Positions 10,129 through 21,979 of a DNA stretch of 64,000 nucleotides are shown piece after piece; the stretch's first letter is position 1; the number at the start of each line of letters is the position of its first letter. The position numbers and the translations under genes were made by a program. Source of the stretch: Aspidiotus rigidus. Its lineage: Eukaryota > Arthropoda > Insecta > Hemiptera > Diaspididae. The notes under the pieces were generated by a model. The model saw only the letters and a list, made by a program, of their open reading frames with translations, did no database searches and was not told where the DNA came from. Location of the stretch: the NCBI GenBank assembly GCA_035079385.1, contig JAVHKY010000028.1, positions 4,154,001 to 4,218,000 of the forward strand. Direction: 5' to 3'.

Positions 10129-13100
10129 ATGAAAACTAGAAAAAAAGGTATTCACCGAAAAGGAAAAGGAGACTGTAAGTATCGAAGATACTAATTAACT
10201 TACCGTATATATTATGGAAAATATTTTGTGGTCATGTGATTCTACTTCATAATACTTGTAAATTACACTACACAATGGTGAAAAATTGAAAATCAATATA
10301 ACGAGATATCTACAATCTGTACGAGAATGAAACAATGAGTATTCGTTCCTGGATAGTATTCATTCTGACAAATCATTAAAGAACCACACAAACGTTTTCA
10401 TATCATGAAGACGATTATTTCGGCGAAAATGAAACTCGTGTTTTATTCAAGTCCAGTTATTGTAGATGTGAGTGCTAAATTTTTCATACAGTTGTACTTT
10501 CGATGGGAAAATATGTTGCATTTACTATAGATTCTTCATTTACCCATCATATTACACAAACCTTATTTGGAATGACAGGTCGAGAAGTCGAGGTAAAATT
10601 TGTTGAAGACGGAATTCACTACATTTGCCCCCCTCAACGGGTGATCAACAAGTTGCCAAACGGCAACTTCTTGGTTAAATGGAAGGACTCACAGAATTAC
10701 GAGGCGAAGATTCTGCGCGGTTAGTATGAAAAAATGATCAAAATCTTCTCCAGTCACATTAGAGATTACGTGTGCGAGAGTAATTGTTTGATCTTTTGAC
10801 AGGATATGAGTTCTTGGTCCAAATAAGTCATGAGAAGAACCTTGATGTTGAGATGAATTCGAGTGAACCGGTAAATCGAGAATCGTACGAGTCGCAGTAC
10901 CTTGAAACAAATGGTGAGTAATGGTTAAAAATTTTATTATCCTCCTCGCTCAGCCATTTTCGACTTTTAGAAGTGATTTTCTGCGACTAGACATTATTTT
11001 AGTAGGAGAAATTTGGGAAGTTTTTGATGAAAACACAGATGACCTCCCTGCGGCAAATTTCTGTCTCACTCCATAACTTGTCTTCTCAATTTTTGCTGAC
11101 TACTAGTTTTGATGAATGGAGCCGATTCATTGAGCCCCTCTCTCCGCACTATTCTCGATATGTTGAAGTGATTTTCGTCCCTTAAATCGTAATCTGGGAG
11201 AATAATTTGAGAATTAAGGTTCAATACTCTCATGACCTCCCATCGCCGGATTCCTGTCTATTTCATTCTATTCTTCATACTGTCGGCTTTGGTAAATGAA
11301 GAGATTTGATGATCGATTTCTAATTCTTTCAGAGCAAGATGATAATGTCGACATACCGATCAGTCATGAAAAGAACCTTGATGTTGAGATGAATTCGAGT
11401 GAATCGGTAAATCGAGAATCACACGAGTCGCAGTACGTTGAAAGAAATGGTGAGTAATGATTAAAAATTTTACTATCCTCCTCCCTCCACCCTCCTCCTC
11501 GCTCGGCCATTTACGACTTTTAGAAGTGATTTTCTGCGACTAGACATTATTTTAGTAGGAGAAATTTTGGAAGTTTTTGATGAAAACACAGATGACCTCC
11601 CTGCGCCAAATTTCTGTCTCACTCCATAACTTGTCTTCTCAATTTTTGCTGACTACTAGTTTTGATGAATGGAGCCGATTCATTGAGCCCCTCTCTCCGC
11701 ACTATTCTCGATGTGTTGAAGTGATTTTCGTCCCTTAAATCGTAATCTGGGAGAATAATTTGAGAATTAAGGTTCAATACTCTCATGACCTCCCATCGCC
11801 GGATTCCTGTCTATTTCATTCTATTCTTCATACTGTCGGCTTTGGTAAATGAAGAGATTTGATGATCGATTTCTAATTCTTTCAGAGCAAGATGATAATG
11901 TCGACATACCGATCAGTCATGAAAAGAACCTTGATGTTGAGATGAATTCGAGTGAATCGGTAAATCGAGAATCACACGAGTCGCAGTACGTTGAAAGAAA
12001 TGGTGAGTAATGATTAAAAATTTTACTATCCTCCTCCCTCCACCCTCCTCCTCGCTCGGCCATTTTCGACTTTTAGAAGTGATTTTCTGCGACTAGACAT
12101 TATTTTAGTAGGAGAAATTTGGGAAGTTTTTGATGAAAACACAGATGACCTCCCTGCGGCAAATTTCTATCTCACTCCATAACTTGTCTTCTCAATTTTT
12201 GCTGACTACTAGTTTTGATGAATGGAGCCGATTCATTGAGCCCCTCTCTCCGCACTATTCTCGATGTGTTGAAGTGATTTTCGTCCCTTAAATCGTAATC
12301 TGGGAGAATAATTTGAGAATTAAGGTTCAATACTCTCATGACCTCCCATCGCCGGATTCCTGTCTATTTCATTCTATTCTTCATACTGTCGGCTTTGGTA
12401 AATGAAGAGATTTGATGATCGATTTCTAATTCTTTCAGAGCAAGATGGTAATGTCGACATACCGATCAGTCATGAAAAGAACCTTGATGTTGAGATGAAT
12501 TCGAGTGAATCGGTAAATCGAGAATTGCACGAGTCGCAGTACGTTGAAAGAAATGGTGAGTAATGATTAAAAATTTTACTATCCTCCTCCCTCCACCCTC
12601 CTCCTCGCTCGGCCATTTTCGACGTTTAGAAGTGATTTTCTGCGACTAGACATTATTTTAGTAGGAGAAATTTGGGAAGTTTTTGATGAAAACACAGATG
12701 ACCTCCCTGCGGCAAATTTCGGTCTCACTCCATAGTCTTCTCAATTTTTGCTGACTACTAGTTTTGATGAATGGAGCCGATTCATTGAGCCCCTCTCTCC
12801 GCACTATTCTCGATGTGTTGAAGTGATTTTCGTCCCTTAAATCGTAATCTGGGAGAATAATTTGAGAATTAAGGTTCAATACTCTCATGACCTCCCATCG
12901 CCGGATTCCTGTCTATTTCATTCTATTCTTCATACTGTCGGCTTTGGTAAATGAAGAGATTTGATGATCGATTTCTAATTCTTTCAGAGCAAGATGGTAA
13001 TGTCGACATACCGATCAGTCATGAAAAGAACCTTGATGTTGAGATGAATTCGAGTGAATCGGTAAATCGAGAATTGCACGAGTCGCAGTACGTTGAAAGA

Positions 13101-16100
13101 AATGGTGAGTAATGATTAAAAATTTTACTATCCTCCTCCCTCCACCCTCCTCCTCGCTCGGCCATTTACGACTTTTAGAAGTGATTTTCTGCGACTAGAC
13201 ATTATTTTAGTAGGAGAAATTTGGGAAGTTTTTGATGAAAACACAGATGACCTCCCTGCGGCAAATTTCTGTCTCACTCCATAACTTGTCTTCTCAATTT
13301 TTGCTGACTACTAGTTTTGATGAATGGAGCCGATTCATTGAGCCCCTCTCTCCGCACTATTCTCGATGTGTTGAAGTGATTTTCGTCCCTTAAATCGTAA
13401 TCTGGGAGAATAATTTGAGAATTAAGGTTCAATACTCTCATGACCTCCCATCGCCGGATTCCTGTCTATTTCATTCTATTCTTCATACTGTCGGCTTTGG
13501 TAAATGAAGAGATTTGATGATCGATTTCTAATTCTTTCAGAGCAAGATGATAATGTCGACATACCGATCAGTCATGAAAAGAACCTTGATGTTGAGATGA
13601 ATTCGAGTGAATCGGTAAATCGAGAATCACACGAGTCGCAGTACGTTGAAAGAAATGGTGAGTAATGATTAAAAATTTTACTATCCTCCTCCCTCCACCC
13701 TCCTCCTCGCTCGGCCATTTTCGACTTTTAGAAGTGATTTTCTGCGACTAGACATTATTTTAGTAGGAGAAATTTGGGAAGTTTTTGATGAAAACACAGA
13801 TGACCTCCCTGCGGAAAATTTCTATCTCACTCCATAACTTGTCTTCTCAATTTTTGCTGACTACTAGTTTTGATGAATGGAGCCGATTCATTGAGCCCCT
13901 CTCTCCGCACTATTCTCGATGTGTTGAAGTGATTTTCGTCCCTTAAATCGTAATCTGGGAGAATAATTTGAGAATTAAGGTTCAATACTCTCATGACCTC
14001 CCATCGCCGGATTCCTGTCTATTTCATTCTATTCTTCATACTGTCGGCTTTGGTAAATGAAGAGATTTGATGATCGATTTCTAATTCTTTCAGAGCAAGA
14101 TGGTAATGTCGACATACCGATCAGTCATGAAAAGAACCTTGATGTTGAGATGAATTCGAGTGAATCGGTAAATCGAGAATTGCACGAGTCGCAGTACGTT
14201 GAAAGAAATGGTGAGTAATGATTAAAAATTTTACTATCCTCCTCCCTCCACCCTCCTCCTCGCTCGGCCATTTTCGACGTTTAGAAGTGATTTTCTGCGA
14301 CTAGACATTATTTTAGTAGGAGAAATTTGGGAAGTTTTTGATGAAAACACAGATGACCTCCCTGCGGCAAATTTCGGTCTCACTCCATAGTCTTCTCAAT
14401 TTTTGCTGACTACTAGTTTTGATGAATGGAGCCGATTCATTGAGCCCCTCTCTCCGCACTATTCTCGATGTGTTGAAGTGATTTTCGTCCCTTAAATCGT
14501 AATCTGGGAGAATAATTTGAGAATTAAGGTTCAATACTCTCATGACCTCCCATCGCCGGATTCCTGTCTATTTCATTCTATTCTTCATACTGTCGGCTTT
14601 GGTAAATGAAGAGATTTGATGATCGATTTCTAATTCTTTCAGAGCAAGATGGTAATGTCGACATACCGATCAGTCATGAAAAGAACCTTGATGTTGAGAT
14701 GAATTCGAGTGAATCGGTAAATCGAGAATTGCACGAGTCGCAGTACGTTGAAAGAAATGGTGAGTAATGATTAAAAATTTTACTATCCTCCTCCCTCCAC
14801 CCTCCTCCTCGCTCGGCCATTTACGACTTTTAGAAGTGATTTTCTGCGACTAGACATTATTTTAGTAGGAGAAATTTGGGAAGTTTTTGATGAAAACACA
14901 GATGACCTCCCTGCGGCAAATTTCTGTCTCACTCCATAACTTGTCTTCTCAATTTTTGCTGACTACTAGTTTTGATGAATGGAGCCGATTCATTGAGCCC
15001 CTCTCTCCGCACTATTCTCGATGTGTTGAAGTGATTTTCGTCCCTTAAATCGTAATCTGGGAGAATAATTTGAGAATTAAGGTTCAATACTCTCATGACC
15101 TCCCATCGCCGGATTCCTGTCTATTTCATTCTATTCTTCATACTGTCGGCTTTGGTAAATGAAGAGATTTGATGATCGATTTCTAATTCTTTCAGAGCAA
15201 GATGGTAATGTCGACATACCGATCAGTCATGAAAAGAACCTTGATGTTGAGATGAATTCGAGTGAATCGGTAAATCGAGAATCACACGAGTCGCAGTACG
15301 TTGAAAGAAATGGTGAGTAATGATTAAAAATTTTACTATCCTCCTCCCTCCACCCTCCTCCTCGCTCGGCCATTTTCGACTTTTAGAAGTGATTTTCTGC
15401 GACTAGACATTATTTTAGTAGGAGAAATTTGGGAAGTTTTTGATGAAAACACAGATGACCTCCCTGCGGCAAATTTCTATCTCACTCCATAACTTGTCTT
15501 CTCAATTTTTGCTGACTACTAGTTTTGATGAATGGAGCCGATTCATTGAGCCCCTCTCTCCGCACTATTCTCGATGTGTTGAAGTGATTTTCGTCCCTTA
15601 AATCGTAATCTGGGAGAATAATTTGAGAATTAAGGTTCAATACTCTCATGACCTCCCATCGCCGGATTCCTGTCTATTTCATTCTATTCTTCATACTGTC
15701 GGCTTTGGTAAATGAAGAGATTTGATGATCGATTTCTAATTCTTTCAGAGCAAGATGGTAATGTCGACATACCGATCAGTCATGAAAAGAACCTTGATGT
15801 TGAGATGAATTCGAGTGAATCGGTAAATCGAGAATTGCACGAGTCGCAGTACGTTGAAAGAAATGGTGAGTAATGATTAAAAATTTTACTATCCTCCTCC
15901 CTCCACCCTCCTCCTCGCTCGGCCATTTACGACTTTTAGAAGTGATTTTCTGCGACTAGACATTATTTTAGTAGGAGAAATTTGGGAAGTTTTTGATGAA
16001 AACACAGATGACCTCCCTGCGGCAAATTTCTGTCTCACTCCATAACTTGTCTTCTCAATTTTTGCTGACTACTAGTTTTGATGAATGGAGCCGATTCATT

Positions 16101-19100
16101 GAGCCCCTCTCTCCGCACTATTCTCGATGTGTTGAAGTGATTTTCGTCCCTTAAATCGTAATCTGGGAGAATAATTTGAGAATTAAGGTTCAATACTCTC
16201 ATGACCTCCCATCGCCGGATTCCTGTCTATTTCATTCTATTCTTCATACTGTCGGCTTTGGTAAACGAAGAGATTTGATGATCGATTTCTAATTCTTTCA
16301 GAGCAAGATGGTAATGTCGACATACCGATCAGTCATGAAAAGAACCTTGATGTTGAGATGAATTCGAGTGAATCGGTAAATCGAGAATCACACGAGTCGC
16401 AGTACGTTGAAAGAAATGGTGAGTAATGATTAAAAATTTTACTATCCTCCTCCCTCCACCCTCCTCCTCGCTCGGCCATTTTCGACTTTTAGAAGTGATT
16501 TTCTGCGACTAGACATTATTTTAGTAGGAGAAATTTGGGAAGTTTTTGATGAAAACACAGATGACCTCCCTGCGGCAAATTTCTATCTCACTCCATAACT
16601 TGTCTTCTCAATTTTTGCTGACTACTAGTTTTGATGAATGGAGCCGATTCATTGAGCCCCTCTCTCCACCCTATTCTCGACATTTTGAAGTGATTCTTTC
16701 CCCTTGAATAGCATCTCAGAAGAGGTATTTGAGAATTTTTGATTGAAACTCTGATGACCTCCCTTCACTGAATTTTTGTACAACTTGATACCGTCTTCAT
16801 ACTACTGTCGGTTCAAATGCTGGCCGGGATTCGCCCCTGTTTTAAAAATAATATTCTTGAATGGGAGAGCTTTATTCTATTGAGGTCTTCTTCCGTAAAT
16901 CCACTCCATGTGAACCTTCCCCTTACTGTTGGTGTTCACTATTGTGTCTGGTAATTTGACTGTTTGACGATTTTCTTATTTTTACAGATCGCCCTGAAAA
17001 ATCTATGATTTATGGAAAATTTGGTCTCAGTAATGCTGTAATATATGAACAATTTTTGCATCAAAAAAGTAACGAAGTTGAAGAGAATATAAAGAAACAC
17101 ACAACAAGGAATGCAAATATCCAGTGTAAGTGTTGAAAAAATATTTTACCATTTCAGAGTCGACATACTCATATAAATACCAATGTTTTGAATTCTTACA
17201 GCTTATTCTGAAACGGATATTTCCCCTTTCTCATCTCCGTATGCGTCTTCTTCAGACTGTTTTGAGCCATCCGATTTAGAACCCGAAAGCGATGAATCTG
17301 ATGATGAAGGTGAGTTTATATTGTTTAATGCTGGTGTAGAATGGGAAGTACTGAACGATGGGCGCGTCTGACTAAAAGGGGGAATAAATTTGAAACAACT
17401 TCTCCAATTCATGAACTATCGAATGAAAAATCAAGTATTTTAGAGTCAATTGTCTTTTCCAAATTGAGCTTTTGGTCATACACTTCGGATTCCAATCTTA
17501 TGTGCCTCTCATAGAACAGGTTCTCTGCATTCCTCAGTCTTCTTTGTTAATGAACCCATAAGTTTCTTCTTCATACGTTTTCACCAAATTGATGAGCAAA
17601 TTAGATCATCCTTCTTCCCTTCTTCCTATATACCCTGAGGATGATTCAGAATACTGCAAGTACAACCAAGATTGGGGGCGAGTGAGCCCTGGAAGCCAAG
17701 TACAATAGCTTAATGTACAGTATACTAGACTTGCTCTAGACCAAGATTAGGGGAAGGAGAAGCGGAACAAGTATAAAAGGAACCGACAAACATACATTGT
17801 GATAGACATAAAACATATTTGGCTCTGCCAGAATTTTTTTTTTTTTTTCATACTTTCACAATGTGAATACTTTTATTCTCGCTGTTTAGGTAAATATTTT
17901 CATGTTTCTTCTTCTGGCTCGGAAGTCGACATAGAAACCGGGGCAGTTGAGTCGGAAGATGAAGATGAACCTCAAGTGTCCTTGGTCAACTTGGAGGTTG
18001 AGAGTGACAAAAGTCAGATTGAAGTATGTCCTCGTAGTATAACAATCACCACAAAGACAAAAAAGAAGAAGACTTGGGATAAGTTGCATCCATGCAAACT
18101 GTGCATGAAAGAAGTGCAAAAGTTACCTAGGCATTTGGAATTAATACATAAAAATGATCCCATTGTGAGAGAAATGATGAAATTGCCTAAGAAGAGTGAA
18201 GCTCGTTTGAAAATAATTGCGAGTTTGCGAGAAGAAGGAGCTTACATAAAAAATAGAACAATTTGGAGAAAAAACGAAGGACAGATTGTACCTAAACGTA
18301 GAATTGAATACAGAAAAAGAGACAAACATTATAAGATAACCGATTATTTGCCCTGTGAATTTTGTTTTTCAACATTCCGTAGTACGTACCTGTATCGACA
18401 CAAAACTGTCTGTCCTAGACGGCCAAATGCCGACGACGACTCCAGAAAGTTTGAAGGTCGGCACAGATACGAGCATTCCAAGGGAAATGCAGCTCTACTG
18501 GTTCCGACGAGCCAGGAAGTGAATGAACATTTTAGAAAAAATGTCCTTGCTCAACTTCGTATGGACGATTATTATTTTGTAATAAGGAATGACGAGTATA
18601 TATTGAAACTGGGTGAAAAAATTTATGATGGTGTGGGCACAGGGCGGGAGTGTGGTAATTATGTACGTCAAAAAATGAAGGAGTTGGCCCGAATTTTGAT
18701 CAAGTTTCGAAAAATTCGTGGCAATGAGACAGCCACTCTCCTATCATGCTTCAACCCTGCTAAAGTTAAAGACATTATAAAAGCCATCCAGTTAGAGGGA
18801 GGGTATGATGAAGAAAACCAGCGATACGCCACTCCATCTCTCATTACGAAAGTTGCCACTTCCGTTAGAAAAATAGTTAAAATGGCGACAGGAATTGCTA
18901 TAGAGGAAGGGGACAATAAACTTAAAAATCGATTGGAAGATTTTCAAATTGTTTTCAATAATCGATATGAAAACATCAGTAAAGGAGCCCTAAGAACCCT
19001 CAGTCATAACAAATTTAACAAACCACTTCGTATACCTGTAGCCGACGATATTAGATTACTAAATATCTATTTACAAGAAAATATTGAAGTGATTTTGAAC

Positions 19101-21753
19101 AAACATTTACCATGTTTCGATGATCTGATCAAGCTACAAAAATTGACACTATGTTTAATCATAGCTTTTAATCGCAAACGTTCAGGTGAAGCTGAAAAGA
19201 TTAAATTTGAAAATATCACAAAGTTGTCTACTGGTGATGTCAACCAAGATATTATTAAACACTTGGATAGTTTTGAACAACAACTCGCCGAAATGTTGAC
19301 TCGGTTCGAAATTAGAGGTAAAAGGGGACGGAAGGTCCCCGTGCTTCTCACCCCTCTAATGAAAAATGCCGTAGATGTACTAGCAGATCCTGTCAATCGA
19401 GAGATCATGAATATTCACAAAGATAATCCGTATTTTTTCGCTATCCAGAATACAAAAGGAAGTAGGCGCCGAGGGTGCGATGTTCTGAGAGCATTTTCGG
19501 TAGCGTGCGGGGCCAAGCAGCCAGAACTTCTTCGAAGTACGTTATTGAGAAAAGAAATGGCCGTCATGAGTCAAATATTAAACTTATCACAAGATGAACA
19601 AGACTCGTTATCGAACTTCCTCGGACACGACATAAGGGTGCACCGAGAGTATTATCGGCTCCCCGAGAGCACCATACAACTTGCAAGAATAGGGAAATTG
19701 ATAACGCACAAGGAAAGAGGCATAATTTTGGAAGGAAGGTTAGAAGATGTCGATGTGAACGATAAAATAGAACTACCCACTGATCAACAACCTGATGAGG
19801 AAGATCAAGATGAAATTGAAAGTGAAAATGATGATGAAGAACAAAATGAGATACATAATGACGATCAAGTTGAAAATGAGATACCTGTATCAGCTGCAGG
19901 TTGTTCCACTGTGAAAAATTCCGATGCCGGTAAGAGGTCAATTCACTTAATCTTACTTCATATACTGTAGAGTAAATTTAATAAATGAACTGTTCTTCCC
20001 GCACAAGTTTATTCGTTAGCGACGTTTCGAAACTACTCGGGTTCTTCTTCAGGATGAGTGGGTTCGAAACGTCGCTAACGAATAAATTTTGTGCGGGAAG
20101 AGCCGTTTATTTATTAAATTTAGTCTAAAGTTATCTTGCACGCAAAAATAGTTCTACATTCATATACTGTCTTCACTTCTCTCACGTTTTACATTCATGC
20201 TTCTCAACCTATAAGCAATTTTCAGCACTAGTGCCAAAAATTGCTTCTTTCATTCTCAAGATGATACAAAGTCAGTCCGTCAAGAAATATTGTGTACTTT
20301 GTTTTCTGATAAAAGTTGAGGCCGAGAAATTGGCGGAGTTGCGAGATGGAATTCCAAAATTTTGTAAAAACAAAGGGTGGAAGAAAGGGATAGGAAGCTT
20401 TTTTTTGAAAATAAGCAAGTATGTTTTGGAGGGAGAAAATTTGAAGCCATTTTTTGCTGTCCTTGTTGTGATTCAGTGAATGTGTCCCGGAGAATTCTGT
20501 GGGCTTTTTATGGGTTGAAGAAACCAATGGAAATATTGAAGTCATTGGCAAAGAGTCGTTGGGCAAGAGGGGGTTCAATAAGTTTTGTAATATCAAATGA
20601 AGAGAAATTTATTTTGTGCAAAGAAAATCATTAATGGAAATTATATTTGAGGCTCTGCTCGCACATAGGTATGAAAAAATAGATATGTGTTTTGATATCA
20701 AAAGTGTCTTCATGGCTCTTTCGGCATTAAAACGTAAACAGTGTTGAAATGGTTACGTATGTATTCATTGTTTCATACCTATGTGCGAGCAGAGCCTCAA
20801 ATAGAATTTCCATTTTGTAATATCCTTAATGGCTAGGAATAAGAGTAATACGCCAAATACTTAACTTCCTGTGGGAGTCCGTTGTGGGCAGGAAGAGGGG
20901 GAGAGGTTGTGTTTTGAATTTGTACCATTAATGTTCTATTTTGAAGGAAGCTTTGGAGTATGTTGGGGAGATTACCTCGGAGGCCAATTTTGTGTGATTT
21001 ACTAATAATGAGGTGTCTCTAGACCCGGAGAAAGGCTTCCTGGAGGTCAAGTAGAGATAAGATTTTTGGAGAGTTGAGTTTGATACGGGCACAGGACGAG
21101 GTAGTAGGTTGTTTGTTCACGGTGATGGATTGGAATTATGGTGTTGTCTACCGTTGGCACGTACCCTGAACGGCAAAACGAGGTACCATATGGTCAATTT
21201 TCTTTTGATTAAGTTTTGGCTTACTCAGATAACAAATAGTGATTGCAAAGAAACTTATATGAAAGGAAAGGACAGTGAGAGAATGATACGGAACACGCGT
21301 CGGTTCAAAACAAAATCACAACTATTTCGGTTTTTTAATCTGATGATGGATTTCCGGACTATCTGAAACCGGTTGTTTAAATATCTGTCTGTAAAAACTT
21401 GATAAGTATTTTTGTTTACTCTTTATTCCTCTGTAGGTCAATTTTCTGGAAAGAAGAAGGAACCAATAAAGAATAAGCGCAATCAGCAGAAATCCCAGTC
21501 GCGGAAGAAACCAATAAAAAATACGGGCAATCGTCAGGAATCCCAGTTGCGGAAGAAAACAGTTCACAGGAAATGGAGCGAAGAAGCTATGCGGTGCTTA
21601 ACAGAGCGCTTTCAAAGATTTATAAATGTGGACTTTCTACCTTCCAAAAAGGAATTTGTAGACTGTATACAGCAATACCCGAATTTGTTTGCCGGGAGAT
21701 CGTGGACTAATTTGAAGGACCGATTACGGCATTACCAAAAGTGGAAAAAGTAA
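10129..21753 (+). CDS. 17-exon gene with ten tandem-duplicated exons and a tyrosine-recombinase-like domain
   Basis: I infer these exons from splice sites and frame: 10129-10174, 10492-10719, 10803-10913, ten copies of 117 bp (starts 11333, 11886, 12439, 12988, 13541, 14094, 14643, 15196, 15749, 16302), 16988-17125, 17202-17309, 17890-19929 and 21437-21753. Every junction is phase 1 with GT donors and AG acceptors. The total is 4158 nt, exactly 1386 codons including TAA. The predicted order is a basic start (MKTRKKG), a Tudor-like fold candidate (residues ~15-90), eleven acidic ~39-residue repeats, Ser/Asp/Glu-rich exons, two zinc-finger-like motifs, a tyrosine-recombinase-like domain and a basic C-terminal tail. 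Related recombinase-like proteins are common in animals and are thought to derive from Crypton-type elements. The perfect phase chain argues for a real gene. The first exon is the least certain part; transcript data would test the model. Confidence 0.7.
10803..16660 (+). repeat. ~553-bp tandem array, ten units, each carrying one 117-bp exon
   Basis: Exon starts are spaced 553 bp apart, except two units of 549 bp (after 12439 and 14094) that share the same 4-bp deletion. Each unit is an exon (AGCAAGATG ... GAAAGAAATG), a GTGAGTAATG donor, a 432- or 436-nt intron, and a TTCTAATTCTTTCAG acceptor. The exon at 10803-10913 is a shorter, older relative with a 419-nt intron. Similarity to the consensus stops near 16660. 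The exons differ at only a few codons (Asp/Gly in the third codon, Ser/Leu near the 3' end). Introns are as conserved as exons, which points to recent amplification by unequal exchange. Confidence 0.95.
11333..11449 (+). other. First of ten 117-bp symmetrical repeat exons
   Basis: The exon begins in phase 1 after TTCTTTCAG and ends in phase 1 before GTGAGT, so any number of copies keeps the frame. It encodes 39 residues including DIPISHEKNLDVEMNSSES and SQYVERN: acidic, polar, without cysteine or a predicted fold. The other nine copies start at 11886, 12439, 12988, 13541, 14094, 14643, 15196, 15749 and 16302. Confidence 0.85.
17890..19929 (+). CDS. Main exon: zinc-finger-like motifs and tyrosine-recombinase-like domain
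   Basis: This 2040-nt exon opens in phase 1 after TGTTTAG and closes in phase 1 before GTAAGAGG. It encodes an acidic lead, then CKLCMKEVQKLPRHLELIH (C2H2-like) and CEFCFSTFRSTYLYRHKTVC (C2HC-like). A long helical region follows, and then motifs in the order expected for a tyrosine recombinase. These are a first Arg in AFNRKRSGEAEKIKFENI, a second Arg in STLLRKEMAV, a His in FLGHDIRVH and a terminal Tyr in REYYRLPE. In the usual HxxR box the His is Thr here, so catalytic competence is doubtful although Arg, Arg, His and Tyr remain. The end is strongly acidic (Asp/Glu/Asn-rich). The exon is intact over 680 codons, which suggests selection. Confidence 0.8.
19973..20122. repeat. Palindromic element with ~60-bp arms (Penelope-like pseudo-LTR motif)
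   Basis: The left arm (TAAATTTAATAAAT ... TCTTCCCGCACAA ... TTAGCGACGTTTCGAA) is mirrored by the right arm ending in TTTATTTATTAAATTTA at 20122, with few mismatches. It lies in the last intron of the large gene. TTCGAAACGTCG next to a GAAGAAGAACCCG segment is the kind of sequence I associate with the ends of Penelope-like retroelements. The minus strand carries CTGAAGA and GAAAC/GTC boxes reminiscent of their hammerhead ribozymes. That link is inference. Confidence 0.6.
20226..20479 (+). other. Possible alternative exon in the last intron
   Basis: An AG acceptor at 20224-20225 is followed by an open frame in the correct phase (phase 1) for about 84 codons. The translation has no recognisable domain, and no convincing phase-1 donor was identified. 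A retained or cryptic exon is possible, but the direct join from 19929 to 21437 is simpler and gives a complete protein. Confidence 0.2.
20646..20801. mobile_element. 156-bp MITE with 31-bp perfect terminal inverted repeats
   Basis: TTTGAGGCTCTGCTCGCACA and eleven more bases at 20646-20676 are exactly inverted at 20771-20801. A TA dinucleotide flanks both ends (20644-20645 and 20802-20803), which fits a Tc1/mariner-type target duplication. It has no coding capacity and sits in the last intron of the large gene. Perfect arms suggest recent insertion. Confidence 0.85.
21437..21753 (+). CDS. Last exon: basic linker and SANT-like C-terminal tail
   Basis: The acceptor CTCTGTAG is at 21431-21436 and the exon enters in phase 1, matching the donor at 19930. 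The product starts with a Lys/Arg/Gln-rich linker containing two ~20-residue repeats built on RNQQKSQSRKKPIKN and GNRQESQLRKKTVH. It ends with RKWSEEAMRCLTERFQRFIN ... GRSWTNLKDRLRHYQKWKK before TAA 21751-21753. A W-x-E-E ... C-x(n)-R-x-W-x-x-x-K arrangement at the C-terminus is usual in animal proteins with this recombinase-like domain, which supports assigning this exon to the same gene. Confidence 0.75.
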
Positions 21754-21979
21754 AATTGTTCATGCTCTCAACTTTTTCATTTTTTTTTCTTTTTTTTAAT
21801 TATTAATAATCTGTCTGATATTTTTTATATAAAATTCTTTCGTTCATTCCTTGATTTCTCTCTTTTGTATTTCGGCTCATAGAAGATTGAAGCGTGAAGT
21901 TGAGGAAAATAATTGTCACCTTGTTCAAATGCACTCCACAGAATAGGAGTAGTTTTCATTATTCTAATTAGAGAAATTT

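Noticed and set aside
12658..12888. Minus-strand 76-codon frame, identical to 14313-14543
   Set aside because: Both lie across introns of the tandem array on the opposite strand and exist only because type-c units are copies of each other.
11333..16418. CRISPR-like or simple satellite interpretation of the periodic array
   Set aside because: Units are ~553 bp with splice sites and a conserved coding exon; there is no short repeat/spacer alternation and the genome is eukaryotic.
20228..20596. Minus-strand 122-codon frame
   Set aside because: No recognised domain and antisense to the last intron of the large gene.
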